Source of the DNA: Spirochaetota bacterium
GTDB lineage: Bacteria > Spirochaetota > Brachyspiria > Brachyspirales > JACRPF01
DNA: 64,000 bases
Direction: 5' to 3'
Assembly: GCA_016214035.1 (NCBI GenBank)
Contig: JACRPF010000005.1
Coordinates: 62,001 to 126,000, forward strand
Shown here: piece by piece, positions 42,628-51,172 of the stretch
Layout: every line of letters begins with the position of its first letter
How positions within the stretch are numbered: position 1 is the stretch's first letter
Program-made: the position numbers and the translations under genes
The notes under the pieces: model-generated
Told to the model about the DNA's origin: nothing
Database searches by the model: none
Seen by the model: only the letters and a program-made list of their open reading frames with translations

Positions 42628-43515
42628 ATGCCCGTCGACAAAAATTATTCTCTGAGTATGCCGCTCGGCACACAACGCAGCATGAACCGCCGTATCCTTT
42701 CTGTAGGGCTCGAATCGTACGAGAACGGCGTATTCAATTCGATGAACATCACGCTCCTCGGTTTCGGGAAGGTGATGCTTGACCGGCAATTCAGGAGCGA
42801 AGAGCGGCGGAGCTTCTGCAATGAGATGAACGTGGTGTTCAAAGGCCGCGGACGGCTACGGTATAATGGAAAGGAAACGATCATGACGCCGGGGAACGTG
42901 TATTTCTTTCCCGCCGGCGGGAGCATGTCCGCGTACGGCAATGAACCGCTTTACAAATATTATTTCCAGTTCCGCATGCTCATGAACGGCTGCGAAGTGT
43001 TCCGCGACGCGCGTGCGCTGTCCGTGAAAGCCCCACGGGATATCCTTGTCAAGCTGTCCGCCGGCACAGCATCCCGCCCGCCGGATATACTCGCCGTACG
43101 CGCGCATGCACTCGGCTGTCTCTCGCTTTTTTCCAAACAGCTCGGCAGCCTTATCGAGCACCGGCGCGGGGACTACAGCCGTTTCGAACCGTTTTTCCGG
43201 TATGTGAACGAACACCTCAACGGCGAGTTCTCGCTTGCGGATTACGGTGAACACAGCGGGCAGAGCGCCAAGAATTTTGCGGCACAGTTCAAGAAACAGT
43301 TCGGAGAATCGCCGAAAAAATATTTCCTTCGCGAAAAGGTGAACCGTATCAAGGAAGCGCTCTTCTATTCCGATCGTATGCTGAGCGAGATCGGCGATAC
43401 GTTCGGTTTTTCCGATCAGTTCTACTTCTCACGGTTCTTCAAGAAAATGACCGGCATTACGCCGAGCGATTACCGGTCGTCGATCGCGGGTGAACGTATG
43501 GCGGCACATCGATGA
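42628..43515 (+). CDS. AraC-family transcriptional regulator
   Basis: A 295-residue regulator with an N-terminal cupin sensor (EMNVVFKGRGRLRYNGKETIMTPGNVYFFPAGG, about residues 65-100) and the AraC double helix-turn-helix at the C-terminus (about 190-290: SGQSAKNFAAQFKKQFGESPKKYF, IGDTFGFSDQFYFSRFFKKMTGITPSDYR). It is divergent from the isomerase-rhamnosidase operon and is its likely activator. Promoter geometry implies leaderless translation, as for the AraC genes at 3902 and 9863. Confidence 0.88.
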   Translation: MPVDKNYSLSMPLGTQRSMNRRILSVGLESYENGVFNSMNITLLGFGKVMLDRQFRSEERRSFCNEMNVVFKGRGRLRYNGKETIMTPGNVYFFPAGGSMSAYGNEPLYKYYFQFRMLMNGCEVFRDARALSVKAPRDILVKLSAGTASRPPDILAVRAHALGCLSLFSKQLGSLIEHRRGDYSRFEPFFRYVNEHLNGEFSLADYGEHSGQSAKNFAAQFKKQFGESPKKYFLREKVNRIKEALFYSDRMLSEIGDTFGFSDQFYFSRFFKKMTGITPSDYRSSIAGERMAAHR

Positions 43516-43545
43516 TGCAATGGGCGCCGTAACCCGTTCCGCGCC

Positions 43546-44574
43546 TCACCATCCGTTCTGATGCAGATAATTCGTAAATAGATGATAGGCCGTTTTTTTT
43601 GAAAAATCATACCTGAGAAGACCGTATTTTTCGCTGTCAGGTCTGATGTCGCGCAGACAGAACCAGAAAAATCCGCCGGCCGCTCCGCGCTGCGTCAAAC
43701 CTTTAATGAGTATCGCATCAAGCATTTGTTCTTCCGATGTTCCGAATTCAGTGAACCATACCGGTTTCATCGGCACACCGTACGGACGCATCACGTTCGA
43801 GATCTTCGCGATAAGTTCAGGAAACCGGTCAGCCCATCCGTAGGGATGAAAATTGATGATATCCACGCAATTGAGCGCATGCAGATGGCACATCATCTGC
43901 ATGAATTTCTCCCACGGATAGCCGTCGGGTGACAGTCCGGCCATGAGTATGGCCGCGGCGGCATCGGCGCGGTGTATGCCGATATTCGCACGCGCAAGGA
44001 CAATGGCGTATTGTGCCGGGTTCACGGGTGCGTTCCAGCCGTACCCCTGCAGATTCGGTTCATTGAATATTTCCCAATAGCGGATGCCGTAGTTCGTGGG
44101 AATAGTGGTAATCTGTGAAAGAACGCCGCCGGGGCGGTAGCGGTTCGCAATGGCTTCGGCGAAACGCTCTATCCGGTTTGAAAGTTTTTCATAATCGTTA
44201 TTGATCCATCCGGGCCAATGATTTATTATCCCGAGTATCTGTTTGTTCTGATTGGCCACCTCATGCACGAGCGCGTCGCAGGTATGCCAGTCATACACGC
44301 CGTCACCTGTCTCGATATCACTCCACCGGATGTCCAGCCGTATCCAGGGAACGGACATATTCGATAACTCGGTCAACGTACGCACATCATCAAGCGGGAA
44401 AAGATTTATGCCGAGTACGTTCGCGGCGATACTGCCGGTTGTCGGAACGGCGGTGTCGCAGAGTGCGCGTATCATGCGCACGTCTTCCGCCCTGCCCGGG
44501 TCAAGCAGCGACAATGGCGTGTCGCCGCAGGATATCAGCAGGAGCAGCGCGCCGGCCGCAATGATAATTCTCAT
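43546..44574 (-). CDS. Lipoprotein glycoside hydrolase, clan-A TIM barrel
   Basis: A 342-residue enzyme with a lipoprotein signal (MRIIIAAGALLLLISCGD, Cys 16 as acylation site), so it should be anchored in the envelope. The barrel shows the clan GH-A pair: acid/base Glu in YWEIFNEPN and nucleophile Glu in PVWFTEFGTS, on strands 4 and 7, as in GH5, GH39 and related cellulase-like families. The precise family and substrate are not clear; FHPYGW and IRLDIRW fit GH39 or GH5-like glycosidases. Its ATG overlaps the stop of the barrel gene by 4 bases, showing translational coupling. Confidence 0.82.
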   Translation of the reverse strand: MRIIIAAGALLLLISCGDTPLSLLDPGRAEDVRMIRALCDTAVPTTGSIAANVLGINLFPLDDVRTLTELSNMSVPWIRLDIRWSDIETGDGVYDWHTCDALVHEVANQNKQILGIINHWPGWINNDYEKLSNRIERFAEAIANRYRPGGVLSQITTIPTNYGIRYWEIFNEPNLQGYGWNAPVNPAQYAIVLARANIGIHRADAAAAILMAGLSPDGYPWEKFMQMMCHLHALNCVDIINFHPYGWADRFPELIAKISNVMRPYGVPMKPVWFTEFGTSEEQMLDAILIKGLTQRGAAGGFFWFCLRDIRPDSEKYGLLRYDFSKKTAYHLFTNYLHQNGW

Positions 44575-45092
44575 AAACGCACCTGGAATGCGATCTTTAT
44601 TCCCGGACGGCTGACCACGGCGCCGCCCGGTTTAAAATTTTCAAATATCCAGGCATAATACGGGATCGCAAGCAGTTCGAACCGGTCGAGCCGATACCCG
44701 ATCTCAAGATACGGCCGCAGCAGCGGATCAAGCGCGGAATAATTGATATCATGCCAGACGGCATACGACTGTATTACCCCGGTTTCTAATCCGGCCGCAG
44801 CGATGATGTTGCTGCCCAGAAAACGCCATGCGGCGGATACCGTCAGCGGGAACGCGTACACCGAAGACATATCGATGACCCGCAAGTCAGTATCATACAC
44901 TTGGAATCCCAATCTGCCGCCGATTTCCAGCTGCTCAAACAGGAATGTATTTACACGCAATTCGCCGCCGACTGACGGGGTAGTGTAATCGCCGACGGGA
45001 AAGAAAATCTCGCCGCCGACTGACAGACCGATGCTGACAGGCTCCGCTGTCAATGTCAGACAGCACCAGATCAGAATTATATATTTTTGCAT
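44571..45092 (-). CDS. Small outer-membrane barrel-like protein
   Basis: A 173-residue exported protein beginning at the ATG at 45092 (MQKYIILIWCCLTLTAEP signal). The remainder alternates hydrophobic and polar residues with Gly/aromatic turns (SIGLSVGGEIFFPVGDY, GGELRVNTFLFEQLEIGGRLGFQVYD, YLEIGYRLDRFELLAIPYYAW), as in eight-strand outer-membrane barrels, and ends in a strand whose last residues are VRL rather than an aromatic. Family not recognised. The promoter ends 9 bases before the ATG. It is coupled to the downstream lipoprotein hydrolase. Confidence 0.65.
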   Translation of the reverse strand: MQKYIILIWCCLTLTAEPVSIGLSVGGEIFFPVGDYTTPSVGGELRVNTFLFEQLEIGGRLGFQVYDTDLRVIDMSSVYAFPLTVSAAWRFLGSNIIAAAGLETGVIQSYAVWHDINYSALDPLLRPYLEIGYRLDRFELLAIPYYAWIFENFKPGGAVVSRPGIKIAFQVRL

Positions 45093-45101
45093 GATATCGG
45101 G

Positions 45102-45129
45102 AGTATAGCCGAGCAGCACCGTATGTCAA
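45102..45129 (-). promoter_or_regulatory. Promoter of the barrel protein-hydrolase operon
   Basis: On the minus strand TTGACA (45129-45124), 16-base spacer, TATACT (45107-45102); the ATG at 45092 follows after 9 bases, leaving a leader of at most two or three bases and no Shine-Dalgarno. Confidence 0.65.
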
Positions 45130-45174
45130 CAATTCTGTTGCGATACGATGCAATTCACACGGTACTGACGGTAT

Positions 45175-46705
45175 CTACTTGTCTACTATCAGGAATTCTG
45201 TTCTCCTGTTCCTGCCGCGGCCGTCCGCCGTTGCATTATCTGCTATGGGCTGTTTCATGCCGTGTCCAACCGCGCGCAGACGTTCCGGACTGATACCGCT
45301 TTTGATGAGATAATCCATGACGGCATTCGCCCGTTTTTCTGATAATTGCTGATTGTATGCCGTATCGCCCGTATTGTCCGTATGACCCTGTATCTCGATA
45401 CGTATCCTCCGATTGCGTTTCAGCTGCGCGGCAATCTCGTCGAGTGTCGCTATCGACTGCCGGAGCAGGTATGATTGATTGAATTCAAAATAGATGTTCG
45501 GTACGACGATGTGTTCGCCTTTCGGAACATCGTCAAGGACAATGGTCTCCGGCGTTTGTTTCGCCGGCGCATTCGTATTCGTCGTGTTCGTGTCCGTGCT
45601 GCCGGATTTTTCCGATCCGTCATTGCCGAACGTTATGGCGCGGTCATAATAGGTGCCGACGGCATAGAGATAATTCCCCGCCGGGAGCATCAGCACGCCT
45701 TTCGACGCGCACGGCTGTGATGCACCGCCGGGAAACGGCGGCAGGAATTCCCAGAGCGGCGCACTGCTGCCGAATTGATACGCCCTGAGTGCGGCGAAGG
45801 TTATATCCTTACCGCCCACCTGTTTTGTGTAATTATATGCGATGTAGAGCTGATCGCGGACCGACACGAACTGCGGCGATGATCTGAAGCCGGTATCATA
45901 CCGTGATCGTATCCCGCCGTTTTCCGGAGACAGCACCGCGGTTATCTGATTGCTCAGCGTAACGACAATATCCCGTTCGGTGAATCCCGGGCATGATGTG
46001 ATCGGCTCGTCATATTCCTTCTGCCAGCGCTCGGCGCCGTCGGCCAACGCGAGGCAATAAAGTTTTCTGCCTGTGGGCATGTAGACGTTACCCCGGTTCA
46101 CTACCGGCGAGAAGAGCTGCATCGGATTCTCGATCTGTTTCTGCCAGATAAGCGATCCGGTCGACAGCGACAGACAGTTCACGGAGAACGTGTTCTTCCT
46201 GAAATCCCGCGACTGCACAAATATCCTGTCATCATAATAATTGGGAAATCCGCTGTAACTTTCTATCCCGAGATTCGTCCAGGCAATATGGCCGTTCGCT
46301 GTCGTTCGCGCGATAAACGTCTTCCGCGTTCCGTAATAGATAAGATTCCCTGTTATCACCGGGTCGGTGTAGATGCTGTCGATGACTGCGGAACGCTTAT
46401 TGCCTTCCTGAAAGCCCGTTCGCGCCCAGATTATTCTGCCGTTATTTTTATCGATGCTGTAAAGCGCCGTGGCATCCGAGATGAAGAGCATATTGCCGCT
46501 GATAGTCGGATATTTTATCTTACCGGCAACTCCGGCTGCCGAGGCGAACTGCCGTGAATACGACATCATATCGAGCGTCCACTGCATCGTCATTGTTGCC
46601 GGTGAAATACAGATTACCCTTGTAGGTCGGCCAATCGGAGGGATATGCGGCGGCGCATATGAGCATGAGCGAAGCGGCGATATACTTTGTTGCGTTCGTG
46701 TGCAT
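45175..46705 (-). CDS. PQQ-like beta-propeller protein with OmpA domain, frameshifted near the 5' end
   Basis: Two overlapping frames make up one gene. The first (ATG at 46705) has a signal peptide (YIAASLMLICAAAYPS) and the usual start of a PQQ-repeat protein (DWPTYKGNLYFTGNN). The second, entering near 46593, continues with MQWTLDMM and then repeated propeller blades (ALYSIDKNNGRIIWAR, CLSLSTGSLIWQKQ, CLALADGAERWQKE), a Thr/Asn-rich linker, and a C-terminal OmpA peptidoglycan-binding domain (IYFEFNQSYLL, GHTDNTGDTAYNQQLSEKRANAVMDYLI). The protein should span periplasm and cell wall. A single-base indel around 46590-46605 would restore it; this may be a sequencing error, a real mutation or a slippage site. 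Co-directional with glgP, 16 bases downstream of it. Confidence 0.75.
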
Positions 46706-46721
46706 CGCAGCCGGCGTGTAC

Positions 46722-49295
46722 TTACTTGTTTTCCGGCATAGTGATGGCGATGGGCTTCGTCCGCCAGATGCGGTCAACGTATTCCCGCACCGACCGGTCG
46801 CTTGAAAATTTGCCCGCACCCGCGGTGTTCATGATGGACATGCGCGTCCATCGTTCCGTGTCACGGTATGCCTTCTCCACGTTCAGCTGCGCGTTCGCAT
46901 AGGCGGCGAAGTCCGCAAAGAGACAGTACGTGTCGTCTGTCAGGAGGGCATTGACGATGGGCTGAAAGAGGTCCTTTTTATCGGGGGAGAAAAAACCCGA
47001 CGTAATTGAGTCGATCACCTTTTTCAATACCGGATCCTGCCAATAGTATGACCGCGGATTATAACCCTTTTCCCGCAGCGTGCTCACCTCCGCGGCGTTG
47101 AGCCCGAAGATGAACATATTGTCGCTGCCCGCTTCCTCGACCATCTCCACATTGGCGCCGTCGAGTGTGCCGATGGTGAGCGCGCCGTTGATCATGAATT
47201 TCATGTTGCCGGTACCCGATGCCTCCATGCCCGCCGTCGATATCTGTTCCGACAGTTCGCTCGCCGGCATTATCTTCTGCGCAAGCGACACGCGATAATT
47301 GGGGAGAAATATCACTTTCAGGCGGCCGTTCACCGATGGGTCCTGATTGATCACATGCCCCACCGAATGGATGAGCTTGATGATGAGCTTCGCCATCCAG
47401 TATCCGGGTGCTGATTTGCCGGAGAAGAAAATCGTCCGCGGGAGCACGTCGTCCGCCTTACCGTCACGTATGCGGTGATAGAGCGCGATGGCGTGCAGAA
47501 CATTGAGGAGTTGACGTTTGTATTCGTGTATCCGTTTTACCTGAAAGTCGAAGAGCGTTGCGGGGTCGACGCTTTCATGGAGTTCTTTTTCGCACCACCG
47601 GGCAAATGCTTCCTTGTTCTGCATTTTGACGGCGCGCCACTGCGTTCTGAACGATGCGTCATCCGCGAAGGGTCTGAGTTTGGTGAGCTCGGAGAGATCT
47701 TTCACCCAGCCGTCGCCGATGCGCGAGGTGATCAGCTTTGAGAGCAGCGGGTTTGAATGGAGTATCCACCGCCGCTGCGTGATGCCGTTGGTGATGTTCA
47801 CGAATTTATCCGGTTCAAACTCGTTGAAATCCCTGAATATCCTGTCTTTCAATATGCTCGTGTGCAGCGCCGACACGCCGTTGACGTTATGGCTTCCGAT
47901 GATGGCGAGATTCGCCATGCGCACCTGTTTATCCGCGCCCTCTTCGATGATGGACATGCGGCTCATCCTGCCGAAATCGCCCGGATACGTCGTCCATACC
48001 CTGTCGAGAAATCTGCGGTTGATTTCATAGATTATAGCCATGTGCCGCGGCAATACCACCGTCATGATGGCGACGCGCCACTTTTCAAGCGCCTCAGGCA
48101 TGACGGTATGATTGGTGTAAGCGCAGACATTACGTGTAATATCCCACGCCTTGTCCCAATCGATCTTTTCTTCATCAACGAGAAGCCGCATCAGTTCCGC
48201 AATGGCGATGGCAGGATGCGTATCGTTAAGCTGTACCGCAACTTTCATCGGGAATGCATCGAAGTTGTCGTGTGTTTTTCTGTATCGCCTGATAATGTCC
48301 TGCAGCGTCGCGGAAACGAAAAAATATTCCTGTTTGAGCCGGAGTTCCTTGCCCTGCGAGGTGTTGTCGTTGGGGTAAAGCACCTTTGATACGTTTTCGG
48401 ATCCGTTCTTTTCTTCCACCGCGCGGATATAATCACCGCGGTCGAAATAGGCAAGATTGAAATCGCGCGTGGATTTTGCCGACCAGAGCCGGAGCGTATT
48501 CACCGTATTGTTCCGGTAGCCGGGCACGGGAGTATCATACGCCATGGCGAGAATACTTTCCGTGTCGGTCCACTCATGACAGAGCCTGCCCTGACGGTCC
48601 GTGAACTGATTGACTTTGCCGTAAAAGCGCACCGGATAGATGAACTCGGGTCGCGCCATTTCCCAGGGGTTGCCGTAGCGCAGCCAGTTATCCGGTGTCT
48701 CAACCTGATACCCGTCGCGTATCGACTGGGAGAAGATGCCGTATTCATAGCGGATGCCGTAGCCGTAGAAGGGTATCTGCACCGTGGACGCGGAGTCGAG
48801 ATAACACGCGGCGAGTCTGCCGAGGCCGCCGTTGCCGAGGCCCGCGTCCCATTCCATCTCGCGCAGTTCCTCAAGACTGTAGCCGATCTCACGCATCGCC
48901 ATTTCGCATTCGCCGGTGATGCCGAGATTGATCATGCTGTTGCCGAGCGTCCTGCCGATGAGGAATTCCATCGAGAGATAGTACACCCGTTTGGCGTCCT
49001 GATGATAATATTCCTGCTGCGTCTGTATCCATCGCGCAACGAGCCGGTCGCGAACCGCATAGGCGAGGCTCAGATACGCGTCGCGGTCGGTGGCGGAGTA
49101 TTTGTCCTTGCCGAGCGTATATTTCAGCCGGTCGAAGAACGAATGACGTATCGCCTCGGCACTCAACTGTTGATGAAAATCGATCTCGGGTGAATCGTCC
49201 TGCAGATGACGGCGCCCGATAGCGGCGGCGGGCTGTTCATCACCGGGAACGGTGTCGTTTTCCATATCGTTGTCAGACGTATCGTTTTTTATCAT
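46722..49295 (-). CDS. glgP: Glycogen/alpha-glucan phosphorylase
   Basis: An 857-residue GT35 enzyme that releases glucose 1-phosphate from glycogen or maltodextrin. The N-terminal 35 residues are an acidic extension; then SAEAIRHSFFDRLKYTLGK, YYLSMEFLIGRTLGNSMINLGI, GLGNGGLGRLAACYLDS, QLNDTHPAIAIAELMRLL and the pyridoxal-phosphate signature EASGTGNMKFMINGALTIGTLDGANVE, with Lys in GNMKF binding PLP. Full length. Cytoplasmic. The start at 49295 lies 6 bases after a -10 element; a second ATG ten codons in (49265) is a possible alternative. It would be followed by the PQQ-OmpA gene on the same transcript. Confidence 0.95.
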   Translation of the reverse strand: MIKNDTSDNDMENDTVPGDEQPAAAIGRRHLQDDSPEIDFHQQLSAEAIRHSFFDRLKYTLGKDKYSATDRDAYLSLAYAVRDRLVARWIQTQQEYYHQDAKRVYYLSMEFLIGRTLGNSMINLGITGECEMAMREIGYSLEELREMEWDAGLGNGGLGRLAACYLDSASTVQIPFYGYGIRYEYGIFSQSIRDGYQVETPDNWLRYGNPWEMARPEFIYPVRFYGKVNQFTDRQGRLCHEWTDTESILAMAYDTPVPGYRNNTVNTLRLWSAKSTRDFNLAYFDRGDYIRAVEEKNGSENVSKVLYPNDNTSQGKELRLKQEYFFVSATLQDIIRRYRKTHDNFDAFPMKVAVQLNDTHPAIAIAELMRLLVDEEKIDWDKAWDITRNVCAYTNHTVMPEALEKWRVAIMTVVLPRHMAIIYEINRRFLDRVWTTYPGDFGRMSRMSIIEEGADKQVRMANLAIIGSHNVNGVSALHTSILKDRIFRDFNEFEPDKFVNITNGITQRRWILHSNPLLSKLITSRIGDGWVKDLSELTKLRPFADDASFRTQWRAVKMQNKEAFARWCEKELHESVDPATLFDFQVKRIHEYKRQLLNVLHAIALYHRIRDGKADDVLPRTIFFSGKSAPGYWMAKLIIKLIHSVGHVINQDPSVNGRLKVIFLPNYRVSLAQKIMPASELSEQISTAGMEASGTGNMKFMINGALTIGTLDGANVEMVEEAGSDNMFIFGLNAAEVSTLREKGYNPRSYYWQDPVLKKVIDSITSGFFSPDKKDLFQPIVNALLTDDTYCLFADFAAYANAQLNVEKAYRDTERWTRMSIMNTAGAGKFSSDRSVREYVDRIWRTKPIAITMPENK

Positions 49296-49301
49296 ATATC
49301 T

Positions 49302-49330
49302 ATCGTATTACGGCATTTCCGTAATGTCAA
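49302..49330 (-). promoter_or_regulatory. glgP promoter, start codon 6 nt after -10
   Basis: On the minus strand TTGACA (49330-49325), 17-base spacer holding an inverted TTACGGAAATGCCGTAA, TACGAT (49307-49302), then 6 bases to the ATG at 49295. No Shine-Dalgarno. Confidence 0.65.
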
Positions 49331-49525
49331 GCCGTTTTTTTCTTCGTCAAACATTAAAGAATAAAGGTTATATTCCCAGAATGCGCATGGATGCGCAGTA
49401 GTATGTAATAAAAGACAGCATCCGCGTTTCGCCGAGCGCAAGTGACGCAGGATGCATCACGAAAGCGACGATACGTTCTTCGTGTAGTATAGCAGTATGC
49501 AACGCAGTTCGCCGCCGAAACTCGC

Positions 49526-49554
49526 TTTACATCATCGCCTGCACGTTGTATTAT
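49526..49554 (+). promoter_or_regulatory. Promoter of sulfatase gene
   Basis: TTTACA (49526-49531), 17-base spacer, TATTAT (49549-49554), with a leader of about 22 bases that includes AAGGAAA before the ATG at 49583. Confidence 0.55.
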
Positions 49555-49582
49555 GGTCTCATTCTTCAATAAGGAAACCGTA

Positions 49583-51124
49583 ATGTCCCGCAAACCGAAC
49601 ATCATCATGATAATGACCGACCAGCAGCGCTATGATTCCATCAGCGCGAACGGCAGCACACGGGTACACACGCCGCATCTTGACGCACTTGCAGAGAGCG
49701 GTGTTACCTTCGAACGGGCATACGCGAACTGTCCCGAATGCGTTCCCGCGCGGCATGAGGTCATCTCCGGCAGAAATGCGCTCTCGACCGGCGTGCTCTC
49801 GAACTCGGTCGGTATGCTCGATCCTTCATCGCCGACGCTGATGAAGGTATTGCGCGAAAACGGCTATCACACGCAGGCTATCGGGAAGATGCATTTCAAA
49901 CCCACGCGGGAGCATTTCGGTTTTCATGACATGAAGCTTTCCGAGGAGGGTGCGTCGGCCAGCGGTGGCGACGAGCATATGGCGTATCTCAAGGCGAAAG
50001 GGTATCTGGACTATATTCCCGAGCCCAACGGAACGCGCAGTCATATGTACTATATTCCGCAGGTCTCGCAACTCCCGAAGGAGCATCATTCCACGCATTG
50101 GGTGGCCGATGAATCCATTGCCTATATCGATGCGAAGGCGAAAAGCCGCGAGCCGTTCTTTCTTTTCACCTCGTTCATACAGCCGCATCCGCCGTTCGAT
50201 CCGCCCACGCCGTACCAGTACGCGTATCTTCCCAATGAGATGGAGCCGCCGGTGCGGGGACCTTACGACAATGCGGATAATTATAATTTCTGGCAGATCC
50301 GGCAGAACTTGTATAAATGCAGCATCACCGATCCGTATTTCATCAAGACGATGCGGGCATATTATCACGGCTGCGTGAAGTTCGTCGACGACATGGTCGG
50401 GCGTATCGCCGATACACTTACGCGAAACGGCATGCGCGAGGATACGATAATTTTTTTCGTTTCCGATCACGGCGACTTTCTCGGCGATCACGGATGTTTC
50501 GGCAAACGTTCCTGGTTCGACGGGCCCGCACGTATTCCGTTCATATTCTCATATCCGGGGACCATCGCTCCGGGCGGACGGAACAGTGCGACGATAGCGG
50601 GTCATACGGACATCATGCCGACGCTTCTGGCGCTCGCCGGGATCACATCCGCCGCACCGACTGACGGTGTCGATCTTTCATCCGTGATGAACAATAATGA
50701 CTGCGCCCGCGGCACGTCGTTCGGGGTGCTCGATTTCGGTGAAAGGAACGGCAGCCTCCATGCGGTTATCGACGGTACCTGGAAATACATCTATTCCACC
50801 GCCGACGGCAGGGAAACGCTCCTCAACGTGACCGACGGCTCGAACGAATGTGTTCACTATGAACATGACCGCGCGTATGATGCGATAAAAACAAAACTGC
50901 GCGGACGATTGCGTGAGCATTATCGGAAACTCGGTGTTGAGCCGCGATACTTCAGCGGCGACATGCTCATCGATCAGCATCTGCCGATCGTCCAGGAAAT
51001 AAAAGATCGCTATCTGCATCCGGATAATGATTCGAATCAGGGAAGACTGTTTCAACTGCCTGCATGGTTCCCGCCGGCGAAAACCATGCAGGACCGCATT
51101 ACGGGAAAGGATAATATATTCTGA
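49583..51124 (+). CDS. Cys-type sulfatase
   Basis: A 513-residue sulfatase starting at the ATG at 49583 (AAGGAAA upstream). The N-terminus has KPNIIMIMTDQQRYDS, where the Asp pair binds calcium, and the modification motif C-V-P-A-R (in CPECVPARHEVISGR, about residues 53-60): its Cys is converted to formylglycine, the catalytic residue. FFVSDHGDFLGDHG supplies further metal ligands. It hydrolyses sulfate esters, probably of a sulfated polysaccharide or glycoconjugate. No signal peptide is seen, suggesting a cytosolic enzyme. No maturase (anSME or FGE) is encoded in this window. It precedes obg, which has its own promoter. Confidence 0.9.
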   Translation: MSRKPNIIMIMTDQQRYDSISANGSTRVHTPHLDALAESGVTFERAYANCPECVPARHEVISGRNALSTGVLSNSVGMLDPSSPTLMKVLRENGYHTQAIGKMHFKPTREHFGFHDMKLSEEGASASGGDEHMAYLKAKGYLDYIPEPNGTRSHMYYIPQVSQLPKEHHSTHWVADESIAYIDAKAKSREPFFLFTSFIQPHPPFDPPTPYQYAYLPNEMEPPVRGPYDNADNYNFWQIRQNLYKCSITDPYFIKTMRAYYHGCVKFVDDMVGRIADTLTRNGMREDTIIFFVSDHGDFLGDHGCFGKRSWFDGPARIPFIFSYPGTIAPGGRNSATIAGHTDIMPTLLALAGITSAAPTDGVDLSSVMNNNDCARGTSFGVLDFGERNGSLHAVIDGTWKYIYSTADGRETLLNVTDGSNECVHYEHDRAYDAIKTKLRGRLREHYRKLGVEPRYFSGDMLIDQHLPIVQEIKDRYLHPDNDSNQGRLFQLPAWFPPAKTMQDRITGKDNIF

Positions 51125-51137
51125 GTTCGCGGGAAAA

Positions 51138-51166
51138 TTGACATTTACGCTTTCTGCGGGTATAGT
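51138..51166 (+). promoter_or_regulatory. obg promoter, start codon 6 nt after -10
   Basis: TTGACA (51138-51143), 17-base spacer, TATAGT (51161-51166); ATG at 51173, 6 bases on. TAAATA occupies the gap, so no Shine-Dalgarno is possible. Confidence 0.7.
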
Positions 51167-51172
51167 TAAATA

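Noticed and set aside
47614-49193. Several open frames of 138-210 codons opposite glgP
   Set aside because: They mirror the codon pattern of glgP and have no motif or ribosome site.
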